Under the pieces are notes generated by a model, which saw nothing but the letters and a program-made list of their open reading frames with translations, made no database searches and had not been told where the DNA came from. A stretch of 64,000 bases of DNA. It comes from Crossaster papposus (lineage: Eukaryota; Echinodermata; Asteroidea; Velatida; Solasteridae). The stretch spans positions 744,001 to 808,000 of the forward strand of contig JBAIAA010000784.1 of NCBI GenBank assembly GCA_037893245.1, read 5' to 3'. Positions 9,071 to 22,190 of the stretch are shown piece after piece. Each line of letters begins with the position of its first letter. The first letter of the stretch is position 1. Both the position numbers and the translations under genes were made by a program.

Positions 9071-12000
9071 ATAGGGATTTCATTTTCATTAAAAATAGTT
9101 ACGCAGAGTAGTGCAGCGGGAGCGTGATGGGCCCATAGCCCAGAGGTCCGAGGACCAAAACCTCGCTTTGCTAACTAGGTATTTTTGCTTCACTGCTATT
9201 CACATTTAATAAATATTGTAGAATGTTTTTAGAATGTCTGCTTTCATTTTGTTTGCATTTTCTAAATTTACATGAGGCATAGTGGCGCAGTTGAAGCGTG
9301 CTGGGCCCATAACCCAGAGGTCCGAGGATCGAAACCTCGCTCTGCTAACAAGTTTTTGGTATGACATGAGGTACTCGACTCGGAGTGACAAAGTAGACAC
9401 TTTCTTGGTCAGTACCCGAGAGTTTGGTTGACCACAACCTCGGTCTGTTCAGGATAATTATTTCCTTGAAAGTGATTTCATTTTCATTACAAATAGTTAC
9501 GCAGAGTGGTGCAGTGGGATCGTGATGGGCCCATAACCCAGAGGCCCGAGGACCGAAACCTCGCTCTGCTAAAGAGGTATTTTTGCTTCACTGTTATTCA
9601 AATTTAATAATTATTTTAGAATGTTTTTAGAATGTCTGCTTTTATTTTGTTTGTTGTTTTTCAAAATTTACGTGAGGCATGGTGGCGCAGTGGAAGCTTG
9701 CTGGGCCTATAACCCAGAGTGCCGAGGATCAAAACCTCGTTCTGCTGCTAATAAGTTTTTGGTATGACTTGAAGTACTCGACTCAGAGTGACAAAGTAGA
9801 CCCTTTCTTGGTCAGTAACCGAGAGTTCGGATGATCACAACCTCGGTCTGCTCAGGATAATTTTGTATTTGATAGGGATTTCATTTTCATTAAAAATAGT
9901 TACGCAGAGTAGTGCAGCGGGAGCGTGATGGGCCCATAGCCCATAGCCCAGAGGTCCGAGGACCAAAACCTCGCTTTGCTAACTAGGTATTTTTGCTTCA
10001 CTGCTATTCACATTTAATAAATATTGTAGAATGTTTTTAGAATGTCTGCTTTCATTTTGTTTGCATTTTCTAAATTTACATGAGGCATAGTGGCGCAGTT
10101 GAAGCGTGCTGGGCCCATAACCCAGAGGTCCGAGGATCGAAACCTCGCTCTGCTAACAAGTTTTTGGTATGACATGAGGTACTCGACTCGGAGTGACAAA
10201 GTAGACACTTTCTTGGTCAGTACCCGAGAGTTTGGTTGACCACAACCTCGGTCTGCTCAGGATAATTATTTCCTTGAAAGTGATTTCATTTTCATTACAA
10301 ATAGTTACGCAGAGTGGTGCAGTGGGATCGTGATGGGCCCATAACCCAGAGGCCCGAGGACCGAAACCTCGCTCTGCTAAAGAGGTATTTTTGCTTCACT
10401 GTTATTCAAATTTAATAATTATTTTAGAATGTTTTTAGAATGTCTGCTTTTATTTTGTTTGTTGTTTTTCTAAATTTACATGAGGCATGGTGGCGCAGTG
10501 GAAGCTTGCTGGGCCTATAACCCAGAGTGCCGAGGATCAAAACCTTGTTCTGCTGCTAATAAGTTTTTGGTATGACTTGAAGTACTCGACTCAGAGTGAC
10601 AAAGTAGACCCTTTCTTGGTCAGTAACCGAGAGTTCGGATGATCACAACCTCGGTCTGCTCAGGATAATTTTGTATTTGATAGGGATTTCATTTTCATTA
10701 AAAATAGTTACGCAGAGTAGTGCAGCGGGAGCGTGATGGGCCCATAGCCCATATCCCAGAGGTCCGAGGACCAAAACCTCGCTTTGCTAACTAGGTATTT
10801 TTGCTTCACTGCTATTCACATTTAATAAATATTGTAGAATGTTTTTAGAATGTCTGCTTTCATTTTGTTTGCATTTTCTAAATTTACATGAGGCATAGTG
10901 GCGCAGTTGAAGCGTGCTGGGCCCATAACCCTGAGGTCCGAGGATCGAAACCTCGCTCTGCTAACAAGTTTTTGGTATGACATGAGGTACTCGACTCGGA
11001 GTGACAAAGTAGACACTTTCTTGGTCAGTACCCGAGAGTTTGGTTGACCACAACCTCGGTCTGCTCAGGATAATTATTTCCTTGAAAGTGATTTCATTTT
11101 CATTACAAATAGTTACGCAGAGTGGTGCAGTGGGATCGTGATGGGCCCATAACCCAGAGGCCCGAGGACCGAAACCTCGCTCTGCTAAAGAGGTATTTTT
11201 GCTTCACTGTTATTCAAATTTAATAATTATTTTAGAATGTTTTTAGAATGTCTGCTTTTATTTTGTTTGTTGTTTTTCTAAATTTACATGAGGCATGGTG
11301 GCGCAGTGGAAGCTTGCTGGGCCTATAACCCAGAGTGCCGAGGATCAAAACCTCGTTCTGCTGCTAATAAGTTTTTGGTATGACTTGAAGTACTCGACTC
11401 AGAGTGACAAAGTAGACCCTTTCTTGGTCAGTAACCGAGAGTTCGGATGATCACAACCTCGGTCTGCTCAGGATAATGTTGTTTTTGATAGGGATTTCAT
11501 TTTCATTAAAAATAGTTACGCAGAGTAGTGCAGCGGGAGCGTGATGGGCCCATAGCCCAGAGGTCCGAGGACCAAAACCTCGCTTTGCTAACTAGGTATT
11601 TTTGCTTCACTGCTATTCACATTTAATAAATATTGTAGAATGTTTTTAGAATGTCTGCTTTCATTTTGTTTGCATTTTCTAAATTTACATGAGGCATAGT
11701 GGCGCAGTTGAAGCGTGCTGGGCCCATAACCCAGAGGTCCGAGGATCGAAACCTCGCTCTGCTAACAAGTTTTTGGTATGACATGAGGTACTCGACTCGG
11801 AGTGACAAAGTAGACACTTTCTTGGTCAGTACCCGAGAGTTTGGTTGACCACAACCTCGGTCTGCTCAGGATAATTATTTCCTTGAAAGTGATTTCATTT
11901 TCATTACAAATAGTTACGCAGAGTGGTGCAGTGGGATCGTGATGGGCCCATAACCCAGAGGCCCGAGGACCGAAACCTCGCTCTGCTAAAGAGGTATTTT

Positions 12001-13090
12001 TGCTTCACTGTTATTCAAATTTAATAATTATTTTAGAATGTTTTTAGAATGTCTGCTTTTATTTTGTTTGTTGTTTTTCTAAATTTACATGAGGCATGGT
12101 GGCGCAGTGGAAGCTTGCTGGGCCTATAACCCAGAGTGCCGAGGATCAAAACCTCGTTCTGCTGCTAATAAGTTTTTGGTATGACTTGAAGTACTCGACT
12201 CAGAGTGACAAAGTAGACCCTTTCTTGGTCAGTAACCGAGAGTTCGGATGATCACAACCTCGGTCTGCTCAGGATAATTTTGTATTTGATAGGGATTTCA
12301 TTTTCATTAAAAATAGTTACGCAGAGTAGTGCAGCGGGAGCGTGATGGGCCCATAACCCAGAGGCCCGAGGACCGAAACCTCGCTTTGCTAACTAGGTAT
12401 TTTTGCTTCACTGCTATTCACATTTAATAAATATTGTAGAATGTTTTTAGAATGTCTGCTTTCATTTTGTTTGCATTTTCTAAATTTACATGAGGCATAG
12501 TGTCGCAGTTGAAGCGTGCTGGGCCCATAACCCAGAGGTCCGAGGATCAAAACCTCGCTCTGCTAACAAGTTTTTGGTATGACATGAGGTACTCGACTCG
12601 GAGTGACAAAGTAGACACTTCCTTGGTCAGTACCCGAGAGTTTGGTTGACCACAACCTCGGTCTGCTCAGGATAATTATTTCCTTGAAAGTGATTTCATT
12701 TTCATTACAAATAGTTACGCAGAGTGGTGCAGTGGGATCGTGATGGGCCCATAACCCAGAGGCCCGAGGACCGAAACCTCGCTCTGCTAAAGAGGTATTT
12801 TTGCTTCACTGCTATTCACATTTAATAAATATTTTAGAATGTTTTTAGAATGTCTGCTTTTATTTTGTTTGTTGTTTTTCTAAATTTACATGAGGCATGG
12901 TGGCGCAGTGGAAGCTTGCTGGGCCTATAACCCAGAGTGCCGAGGATCAAAACCTCGTTCTGCTGCTAATAAGTTTTTGGTATGACTTGAAGTACTCGAC
13001 TCAGAGTGACAAAGTAGACCCTTTCTTGGTCAGTAACGGAGAGTTCGGATGATCACAACCTCGGTCTGCTTAGGATAATGTTGTATTTGA
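9071..13090 (+). repeat. Five-unit higher-order repeat, copy 2 (4,019 bp)
   Basis: Contains B at 9276, 10084, 10892, 11693 and 12494 and carries every copy 1 marker in the same order. The register ends at the next unit (B at 13295), which has TCTGCTCAGG where both copies have TCTGTTCAGG. Because copy 1 already overlaps the end of the dimer series, the pentamer looks like a later event built on the dimers. Confidence 0.88.
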
Positions 13091-16000
13091 TAGGGATTTC
13101 ATTTTCATTAAAAATAGTTACGCAGAGTAGTGCAGCGGGAGCGTGATGGGCCCATAGCCCAGAGGTCCGAGGACCAAAACCTCGCTTTGCTAACTAGGTA
13201 TTTTTGCTTCACTGCTATTCACATTTAATAAATATTGTAGAATGTTTTTAGAATGTCTGCTTTCATTTTGTTTGCATTTTCTAAATTTACATGAGGCATA
13301 GTGGCGCAGTTGAAGCGTGCTGGGCCCATAACCCAGAGGTCCGAGGATCGAAACCTCGCTCTGCTAACAAGTTTTTGGTATGACATGAGGTACTCGACTC
13401 GGAGTGACAAAGTAGACACTTTCTTGGTCAGTACCCGAGAGTTTGGTTGACCACAACCTCGGTCTGCTCAGGATAATTATTTCCTTGAAAGTGATTTCAT
13501 TTTCATTACAAATAGTTACGCAGAGTGGTGCAGTGGGATCGTGATGGGCCCATAACCCAGAGGCCCGAGGACCGAAACCTCGCTCTGCTAAAGAGGTATT
13601 TTTGCTTCACTGTTATTCAAATTTAATAATTATTTTAGAATGTTTTTAGAATGTCTGCTTTTATTTTGTTTGATGTTTTTCTAAATTTACATGAGGCATG
13701 GTGGCGCAGTGGAAGCTTGCTGGGCCTATAACCCAGAGTGCCGGGGATCAAAACCTCGTTCTGCTGCTAATAAGTTTTTGGTATGACTTGAAGTACTCGA
13801 CTCAGAGTGACAAAGTAGACCCTTTCTTGGTCAGTAACCGAGAGTTCGGATGATCACAACCTCGGTCTGCTCAGGATAATGTTGTATTTGATAGGGATTT
13901 CATTTTCATTAAAAATAGTTACGCAGAGTAGTGCAGCGGGAGCGTGATGGGCCCATAGCCCAGAGGTCCGAGGACCAAAACCTCGCTTTGCTAACTAGGT
14001 ATTTTTGCTTCACTGCTATTCACATTTAATAAATATTGTAGAATGTTTTTAGAATGTCTGCTTTCATTTTGTTTGCATTTTCTAAATTTACATGAGGCAT
14101 AGTGGCGCAGTTGAAGCGTGCTGGGCCCATAACCCTGAGGTCCGAGGATCGAAACCTCGCTCTGCTAACAAGTTTTTGGTATGACATGAGGTACTCGACT
14201 CGGAGTGACAAAGTAGACACTTTCTTGGTCAGTACCCGAGAGTTTGGTTGACCACAACCTCGGTCTGCTCAGGATAATTATTTCCTTGAAAGTGATTTCA
14301 TTTTCATTACAAATAGTTACGCAGAGTGGTGCAGTGGGATCGTGATGGGCCCATAACCCAGAGGCCCGAGGACCGAAACCTCGCTCTGCTAAAGAGGTAT
14401 TTTTGCTTCACTGTTATTCAAATTTAATAATTATTTTAGAATGTTTTTAGAATGTCTGCTTTTATTTTGTTTGTTGTTTTTCTAAATTTACATGAGGCAT
14501 GGTGGCGCAGTGGAAGCTTTCTGGGCCTATAACCCAGAGTGCCGAGGATCAAAACCTCGTTCTGCTGCTAATAAGTTTTTGGTATGACTTGAAGTACTCG
14601 ACTCAGAGTGACAAAGTAGACCCTTTCTTGGTCAGTAACCGAGAGTTCGGATGATCACAACCTCGGTCTGCTCAGGATAATTTTGTATTTGATAGGGATT
14701 TCATTTTCATTAAAAATAGTTACGCAGAGTAGTGCAGCGGGAGCGTGATGGGCCCATAACCCAGAGGCCCGAGGACCGAAACCTCGCTTTGCTAACTAGG
14801 TATTTTTGCTTCACTGCTATTCACATTTAATAAATATTGTAGAATGTTTTTAGAATGTCTGCTTTCATTTTGTTTGCATTTTCTAAATTTACATGAGGCA
14901 TAGTGGCGCAGTTGAAGCGTGCTGGGCCCATAACCCAGAGGTCCGAGGATCGAAACCTCGCTCTGCTAACAAGTTTTTGGTATGACATGAGGTACTCGAC
15001 TCGGAGTGACAAAGTAGACACTTTCTTGGTCAGTACCCGAGAGTTTGGTTGACCACAACCTCGGTCTGCTCAGGATAATTATTTCCTTGAAAGTGATTTC
15101 ATTTTCATTACAAATAGTTACGCAGAGTGGTGCAGTGGGATCGTGATGGGCCCATAACCCAGAGGCCCGAGGACCGAAACCTCGCTCTGCTAAAGAGGTA
15201 TTTTTGCTTCACTGTTATTCAAATTTAATAATTATTTTAGAATGTTTTTAGAATGTCTGCTTTTATTTTGTTTGTTGTTTTTCTAAATTTACATGAGGCA
15301 TGGTGGCGCAGTGGAAGCTTGCTGGGCCTATAACCCAGAGTGCCGAGGATCAAAACCTCGTTCTGCTGCTAATAAGTTTTTGGTATGACTTGAAGTACTC
15401 GACTCAGAGTGACAAAGTAGACCCTTTCTTGGTCAGTAACCGAGAGTTCGGATGATCACAACCTCGGTCTGCTCAGGATAATTTTGTATTTGATAGGGAT
15501 TTCATTTTCATTAAAAATAGTTACGCAGAGTAGTGCAGCGGGAGCGTGATGGGCCCATAACCCAGAGGCCCGAGGACCGAAACCTCGCTTTGCTAACTAG
15601 GTATTTTTGCTTCACTGCTATTCACATTTAATAAATATTGTAGAATGTTTTTAGAATGTCTGCTTTCATTTTGTTTGCATTTTCTAAATTTACATGAGGC
15701 ATAGTGTCGCAGTTGAAGCGTGCTGGGCCCATAACCCAGAGGTCCGAGGATCAAAACCTCGCTCTGCTAACAAGTTTTTGGTATGACATGAGGTACTCGA
15801 CTCGGAGTGACAAAGTAGACACTTCCTTGGTCAGTACCCGAGAGTTTGGTTGACCACAACCTCGGTCTGCTCAGGATAATTATTTCCTTGAAAGTGATTT
15901 CATTTTCATTACAAATAGTTACGCAGAGTGGTGCAGTGGGATCGTGATGGGCCCATAACCCAGAGGCCCGAGGACCGAAACCTCGCTCTGCTAAAGAGGT

Positions 16001-19000
16001 ATTTTTGCTTCACTGTTATTCAAATTTAATAATTATTTTAGAATGTTTTTAGAATGTCTGCTTTTATTTTGTTTGTTGTTTTTCTAAATTTACATGAGGC
16101 ATGGTGGCGCAGTGGAAGCTTGCTGGGCCTATAACCCAGAGTGCCCAGGATCAAAACCTCGTTCTGCTGCTAATAAGTTTTTGGTATGACTTGAAGTACT
16201 CGACTCAGAGTGACAAAGTAGACCCTTTCTTGGTCAGTAACCGAGAGTTCGGATGATCACAACCTCGGTCTGCTCAGGATAATGTTGTTTTTGATAGGGA
16301 TTTCATTTTCATTAAAAATAGTTACGCAGAGTAGTGCAGCGGGAGCGTGATGGGCCCATAGCCCAGAGGTCCGAGGACCAAAACCTCGCTTTGCTAACTA
16401 GGTATTTTTGCTTCACTGCTATTCACATTTAATAAATATTGTAGAATGTTTTTAGAATGTCTGCTTTCATTTTGTTTGCATTTTCTAAATTTACATGAGG
16501 CATAGTGGCGCAGTTGAAGCGTGCTGGGCCCATAACCCAGAGGTCCGAGGATCGAAACCTCGCTCTGCTAACAAGTTTTTGGTATGACATGAGGTACTCG
16601 ACTCGGAGTGACAAAGTAGACACTTTCTTGGTCAGTACCCGAGAGTTTGGTTGACCACAACCTCGGTCTGCTCAGGATAATTATTTCCTTGAAAGTGATT
16701 TCATTTTCATTACAAATAGTTACGCAGAGTGGTGCAGTGGGATCGTGATGGGCCCATAACCCGGAGGCCCGAGGACCGAAACCTCGCTCTGCTAAAGAGG
16801 TATTTTTGCTTCACTGCTATTCACATTTAATAAATATTTTAGAATGTTTTTAGAATGTCTGCTTTTATTTTGTTTGTTGTTTTTCTAAATTTACATGAGG
16901 CATGGTGGCGCAGTGGAAGCTTGCTGGGCCTATAACCCAGAGTGCCGAGGATCAAAACCTCGTTCTGCTGCTAATAAGTTTTTGGTATGACTTGAAGTAC
17001 TCGACTCAGAGTGACAAAGTAGACCCTTTCTTGGTCAGTAACCGAGAGTTCGGATGATCACAACCTCGGTCTGCTCAGGATAATGTTGTATTTGATAGGG
17101 ATTTCATTTTCATTAAAAATAGTTACGCAGAGTAGTGCAGCGGGAGCGTGATGGGCCCATAGCCCAGAGGTCCGAGGACCAAAACCTCGCTTTGCTAACT
17201 AGGTATTTTTGCTTCACTGCTATTCACATTTAATAAATATTGTAGAATGTTTTTAGAATGTCTGCTTTCATTTTGTTTGCATTTTCTAAATTTACATGAG
17301 GCATAGTGGCGCAGTTGAAGCGTGCTGGGCCCATAACCCAGAGGTCCGAGGATCGAAACCTCGCTCTGCTAACAAGTTTTTGGTATGACATGAGGTACTC
17401 GACTCGGAGTGACAAAGTAGACACTTTCTTGGTCAGTACCCGAGAGTTTGGTTGACCACAACCTCGGTCTGCTCAGGATAATTATTTCCTTGAAAGTGAT
17501 TTCATTTTCATTACAAATAGTTACGCAGAGTGGTGCAGTGGGATCGTGATGGGCCCATAACCCAGAGGCCCGAGGACCGAAACCTCGCTCTGCTAAAGAG
17601 GTATTTTTGCTTCACTGTTATTCAAATTTAATAATTATTTTAGAATGTTTTTAGAATGTCTGCTTTTATTTTGTTTGATGTTTTTCTAAATTTACATGAG
17701 GCATGGTGGCGCAGTGGAAGCTTGCTGGGCCTATAACCCAGAGTGCCGGGGATCAAAACCTCGTTCTGCTGCTAATAAGTTTTTGGTATGACTTGAAGTA
17801 CTCGACTCAGAGTGACAAAGTAGACCCTTTCTTGGTCAGTAACCGAGAGTTCGGATGATCACAACCTCGGTCTGCTCAGGATAATGTTGTATTTGATAGG
17901 GATTTCATTTTCATTAAAAATAGTTACGCAGAGTAGTGCAGCGGGAGCGTGATGGGCCCATAGCCCAGAGGTCCGAGGACCAAAACCTCGCTTTGCTAAC
18001 TAGGTATTTTTGCTTCACTGCTATTCACATTTAATAAATATTGTAGAATGTTTTTAGAATGTCTGCTTTCATTTTGTTTGCATTTTCTAAATTTACATGA
18101 GGCATAGTGGCGCAGTTGAAGCGTGCTGGGCCCATAACCCAGAGGTCCGAGGATCGAAACCTCGCTCTGCTAACAAGTTTTTGGTATGACATGAGGTACT
18201 CGACTCGGAGTGACAAAGTAGACACTTTCTTGGTCAGTACCCGAGAGTTTGGTTGACCACAACCTCGGTCTGCTCAGGATAATTATTTTCTTGAAAGTGA
18301 TTTCATTTTCATTACAAATAGTTACACAGAGTGGTGCAGTGGGATCGTGATGGGCCCATAACCCAGAGGCCCGAGGACCGAAACCTCGCTCTGCTAAAGA
18401 GGTATTTTTGCTTCACTGTTATTCAAATTTAATAATTATTTTAGAATGTTTTTAGAATGTCTGCTTTTATTTTGTTTGTTGTTTTTCTAAATTTACATGA
18501 GGCATGGTGGCGCAGTGGAAGCTTGCTGGGCCTATAACCCAGAGTGCCGAGGATCAAAACCTTGTTCTGCTGCTAATAAGTTTTTGGTATGACTTGAAGT
18601 ACTCGACTCAGAGTGACAAAGTAGACCCTTTCTTGGTCAGTAACCGAGAGTTCGGATGATCACAACCTCGGTCTGCTCAGGATAATTTTGTATTTGATAG
18701 GGATTTCATTTTCATTAAAAATAGTTACGCAGAGTAGTGCAGCGGGAGCGTGATGGGCCCATAACCCAGAGGCCCGAGGACCGAAACCTCGCTTTGCTAA
18801 CTAGGTATTTTTGCTTCACTGCTATTCACATTTAATAAATATTGTAGAATGTTTTTACAATGTCTGCTTTCATTTTGTTTGCATTTTCTAAATTTACATG
18901 AGGCATAGTGTCGCAGTTGAAGCGTGCTGGGCCCATAACCCAGAGGTCCGAGGATCAAAACCTCGCTCTGCTAACAAGTTTTTGGTATGACATGAGGTAC

Positions 19001-22000
19001 TCGACTCGGAGTGACAAAGTAGACACTTCCTTGGTCAGTACCCGAGAGTTTGGTTGACCACAACCTCGGTCTGCTCAGGATAATTATTTCCTTGAAAGTG
19101 ATTTCATTTTCATTACAAATAGTTACGCAGAGTGGTGCAGTGGGATCGTGATGGGCCCATAACCCAGAGGCCCGAGGACCGAAACCTCGCTCTGCTAAAG
19201 AGGTATTTTTGCTTCACTGTTATTCAAATTTAATAATTATTTTAGAATGTTTTTAGAATGTCTGCTTTTATTTTGTTTGTTGTTTTTCTAAATTTACATG
19301 AGGCATGGTGGCGCAGTGGAAGCTTGCTGGGCCTATAACCCAGAGTGCCCAGGATCAAAACCTCGTTCTGCTGCTAATAAGTTTTTGGTATGACTTGAAG
19401 TACTCGACTCAGAGTGACAAAGTAGACCCTTTCTTGGTCAGTAACCGAGAGTTCGGATGATCACAACCTCGGTCTGCTCAGGATAATGTTGTTTTTGATA
19501 GGGATTTCATTTTCATTAAAAATAGTTACGCAGAGTAGTGCAGCGGGAGCGTGATGGGCCCATAGCCCAGAGGTCCGAGGACCAAAACCTCGCTTTGCTA
19601 ACTAGGTATTTTTGCTTCACTGCTATTCACATTTAATAAATATTGTAGAATGTTTTTAGAATGTCTGCTTTCATTTTGTTTGCATTTTCTAAATTTACAT
19701 GAGGCATAGTGGCGCAGTTGAAGCGTGCTGGGCCCATAACCCAGAGGTCCGAGGATCGAAACCTCGCTCTGCTAACAAGTTTTTGGTATGACATGAGGTA
19801 CTCGACTCGGAGTGACAAAGTAGACACTTTCTTGGTCAGTACCCGAGAGTTTGGTTGACCACAACCTCGGTCTGCTCAGGATAATTATTTCCTTGAAAGT
19901 GATTTCATTTTCATTACAAATAGTTACGCAGAGTGGTGCAGTGGGATCGTGATGGGCCCATAACCCAGAGGCCCGAGGACCGAAACCTCGCTCTGCTAAA
20001 GAGGTATTTTTGCTTCACTGCTATTCACATTTAATAAATATTTTAGAATGTTTTTAGAATGTCTGCTTTTATTTTGTTTGTTGTTTTTCTAAATTTACAT
20101 GAGGCATGGTGGCGCAGTGGAAGCTTGCTGGGCCTATAACCCAGAGTGCCGAGGATCAAAACCTCGTTCTGCTGCTAATAAGTTTTTGGTATGACTTGAA
20201 GTACTCGACTCAGAGTGACAAAGTAGACCCTTTCTTGGTCAGTAACCGAGAGTTCGGATGATCACAACCTCGGTCTGCTCAGGATAATGTTGTATTTGAT
20301 AGGGATTTCATTTTCATTAAAAATAGTTACGCAGAGTAGTGCAGCGGGAGCGTGATGGGCCCATAGCCCAGAGGTCCGAGGACCAAAACCTCGCTTTGCT
20401 AACTAGGTATTTTTGCTTCACTGCTATTCACATTTAATAAATATTGTAGAATGTTTTTAGAATGTCTGCTTTCATTTTGTTTGCATTTTCTAAATTTACA
20501 TGAGGCATAGTGGCGCAGTTGAAGCGTGCTGGGCCCATAACCCAGAGGTCCGAGGATCGAAACCTCGCTCTGCTAACAAGTTTTTGGTATGACATGAGGT
20601 ACTCGACTCGGAGTGACAAAGTAGACACTTTCTTGGTCAGTACCCGAGAGTTTGGTTGACCACAACCTCGGTCTGCTCAGGATAATTATTTTCTTGAAAG
20701 TGATTTCATTTTCATTACAAATAGTTACACAGAGTGGTGCAGTGGGATCGTGATGGGCCCATAACCCAGAGGCCCGAGGACCGAAACCTCGCTCTGCTAA
20801 AGAGGTATTTCTGCTTCACTGTTATTCAAATTTAATAATTATTTTAGAATGTTTTTAGAATGTCTGCTTTTATTTTGTTTGTTGTTTTTCTAAATTTACA
20901 TGAGGCATGGTGGCGCAGTGGAAGCTTGCTGGGCCTATAACCCAGAGTGCCGAGGATCAAAACCTCGTTCTGCTGCTAATAAGTTTTTGGTATGACTTGA
21001 AGTACTCGACTCAGAGTGACAAAGTAGACCCTTTCTTGGTCAGTAACCGAGAGTTCGGATGATCACAACCTCGGTCTGCTCAGGATAATTTTGTATTTGA
21101 TAGGGATTTCATTTTCATTAAAAATAGTTACGCAGAGTAGTGCAGCGGAAGCGTGATGGGCCCATAGCCCAGAGGTCCGAGGACCAAAACCTCGCTTTGC
21201 TAACTAGGTATTTTTGCTTCACTGCTATTCACATTTAATAAATATTGTAGAATGTTTTTAGAATGTCTGCTTTCATTTTGTTTGCATTTTCTAAATTTAC
21301 ATGAGGCATAGTGGCGCAGTTGAAGCGTGCTGGGCCCATAACCCAGAGGTCCGAGGATCGAAACCTCGCTCTGCTAACAAGTTTTTGGTATGACATGAGG
21401 TACTCGACTCGGAGTGACAAAGTAGACACTTTCTTGGTCAGTACCCGAGAGTTTGGTTGACCACAACCTCGGTCTGCTCAGGATAATTATTTCCTTGAAA
21501 GTGATTTCATTTTCATTACAAATAGTTACGCAGAGTGGTGCAGTGGGATAGTGATGGGCCCATAACTCAGAGGCCCGAGGACCGAAACCTCGCTCTGCTA
21601 AAGAGGTATTTTTGCTTCACTGTTATTCAAATTTAATAATTATTTTAGAATGTTTTTAGAATGTCTGCTTTTATTTTGTTTGATGTTTTTCTAAATTTAC
21701 ATGAGGCATGGTGGCGCAGTGGAAGCTTGCTGGGCCTATAACCCAGAGTGCCGGGGATCAAAACCTCGTTCTGCTGCTAATAAGTTTTTGGTATGACTTG
21801 AAGTACTCGACTCAGAGTGACAAAGTAGACCCTTTCTTGGTCAGTAACCGAGAGTTCGGATGATCACAACCTCGGTCTGCTCAGGATAATGTTGTATTTG
21901 ATAGGGATTTCATTTTCATTAAAAATAGTTACGCAGAGTAGTGCAGCGGGAGCGTGATGGGCCCAGAGGTCCGAGGACCAAAACCTCGCTTTGCTAACTA

Positions 22001-22190
22001 GGTATTTTTGCTTCACTGCTATTCACATTTAATAAATATTGTAGAATGTTTTTAGAATGTCTGCTTTCATTTTGTTTGCATTTTCTAAATTTACATGAGG
22101 CATAGTGGCGCAGTTGAAGCGTGCTGGGCCCATAACCCAGAGGTCCGAGGATCGAAACCTCGCTCTGCTAACAAGTTTTTGGTATGATAT
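13091..22190 (+). repeat. Mosaic of 3,204-bp and 4,005-bp higher-order periods
   Basis: All units here are 801 bp except the 794-bp one ending at B 22099. TTTGATGTTTTT plus CCGGGGATC recurs at 13671, 17676 and 21681 (4,005 bp, five units). TGTCGCAG/CTTCCTTGG in B and B' (15698 and 18902), GTGCCCAGG in A (about 16141 and 19345) and the ATTCACATTTAATAAATATTTTAG spacer (about 16817 and 20021) recur at 3,204 bp (four units). The two registers overlap, so at least two exchange events are superimposed. Confidence 0.75.
21932..21996 (+). pseudogene. Cassette C lacking the anticodon (65 nt)
   Basis: GGGCCCAGAGG replaces GGGCCCATAGCCCAGAGG: seven bases including the anticodon are gone. This is the reverse of the 7-bp gain and the only C copy of this type I found; it makes a 794-bp unit. 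Confidence 0.88.
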
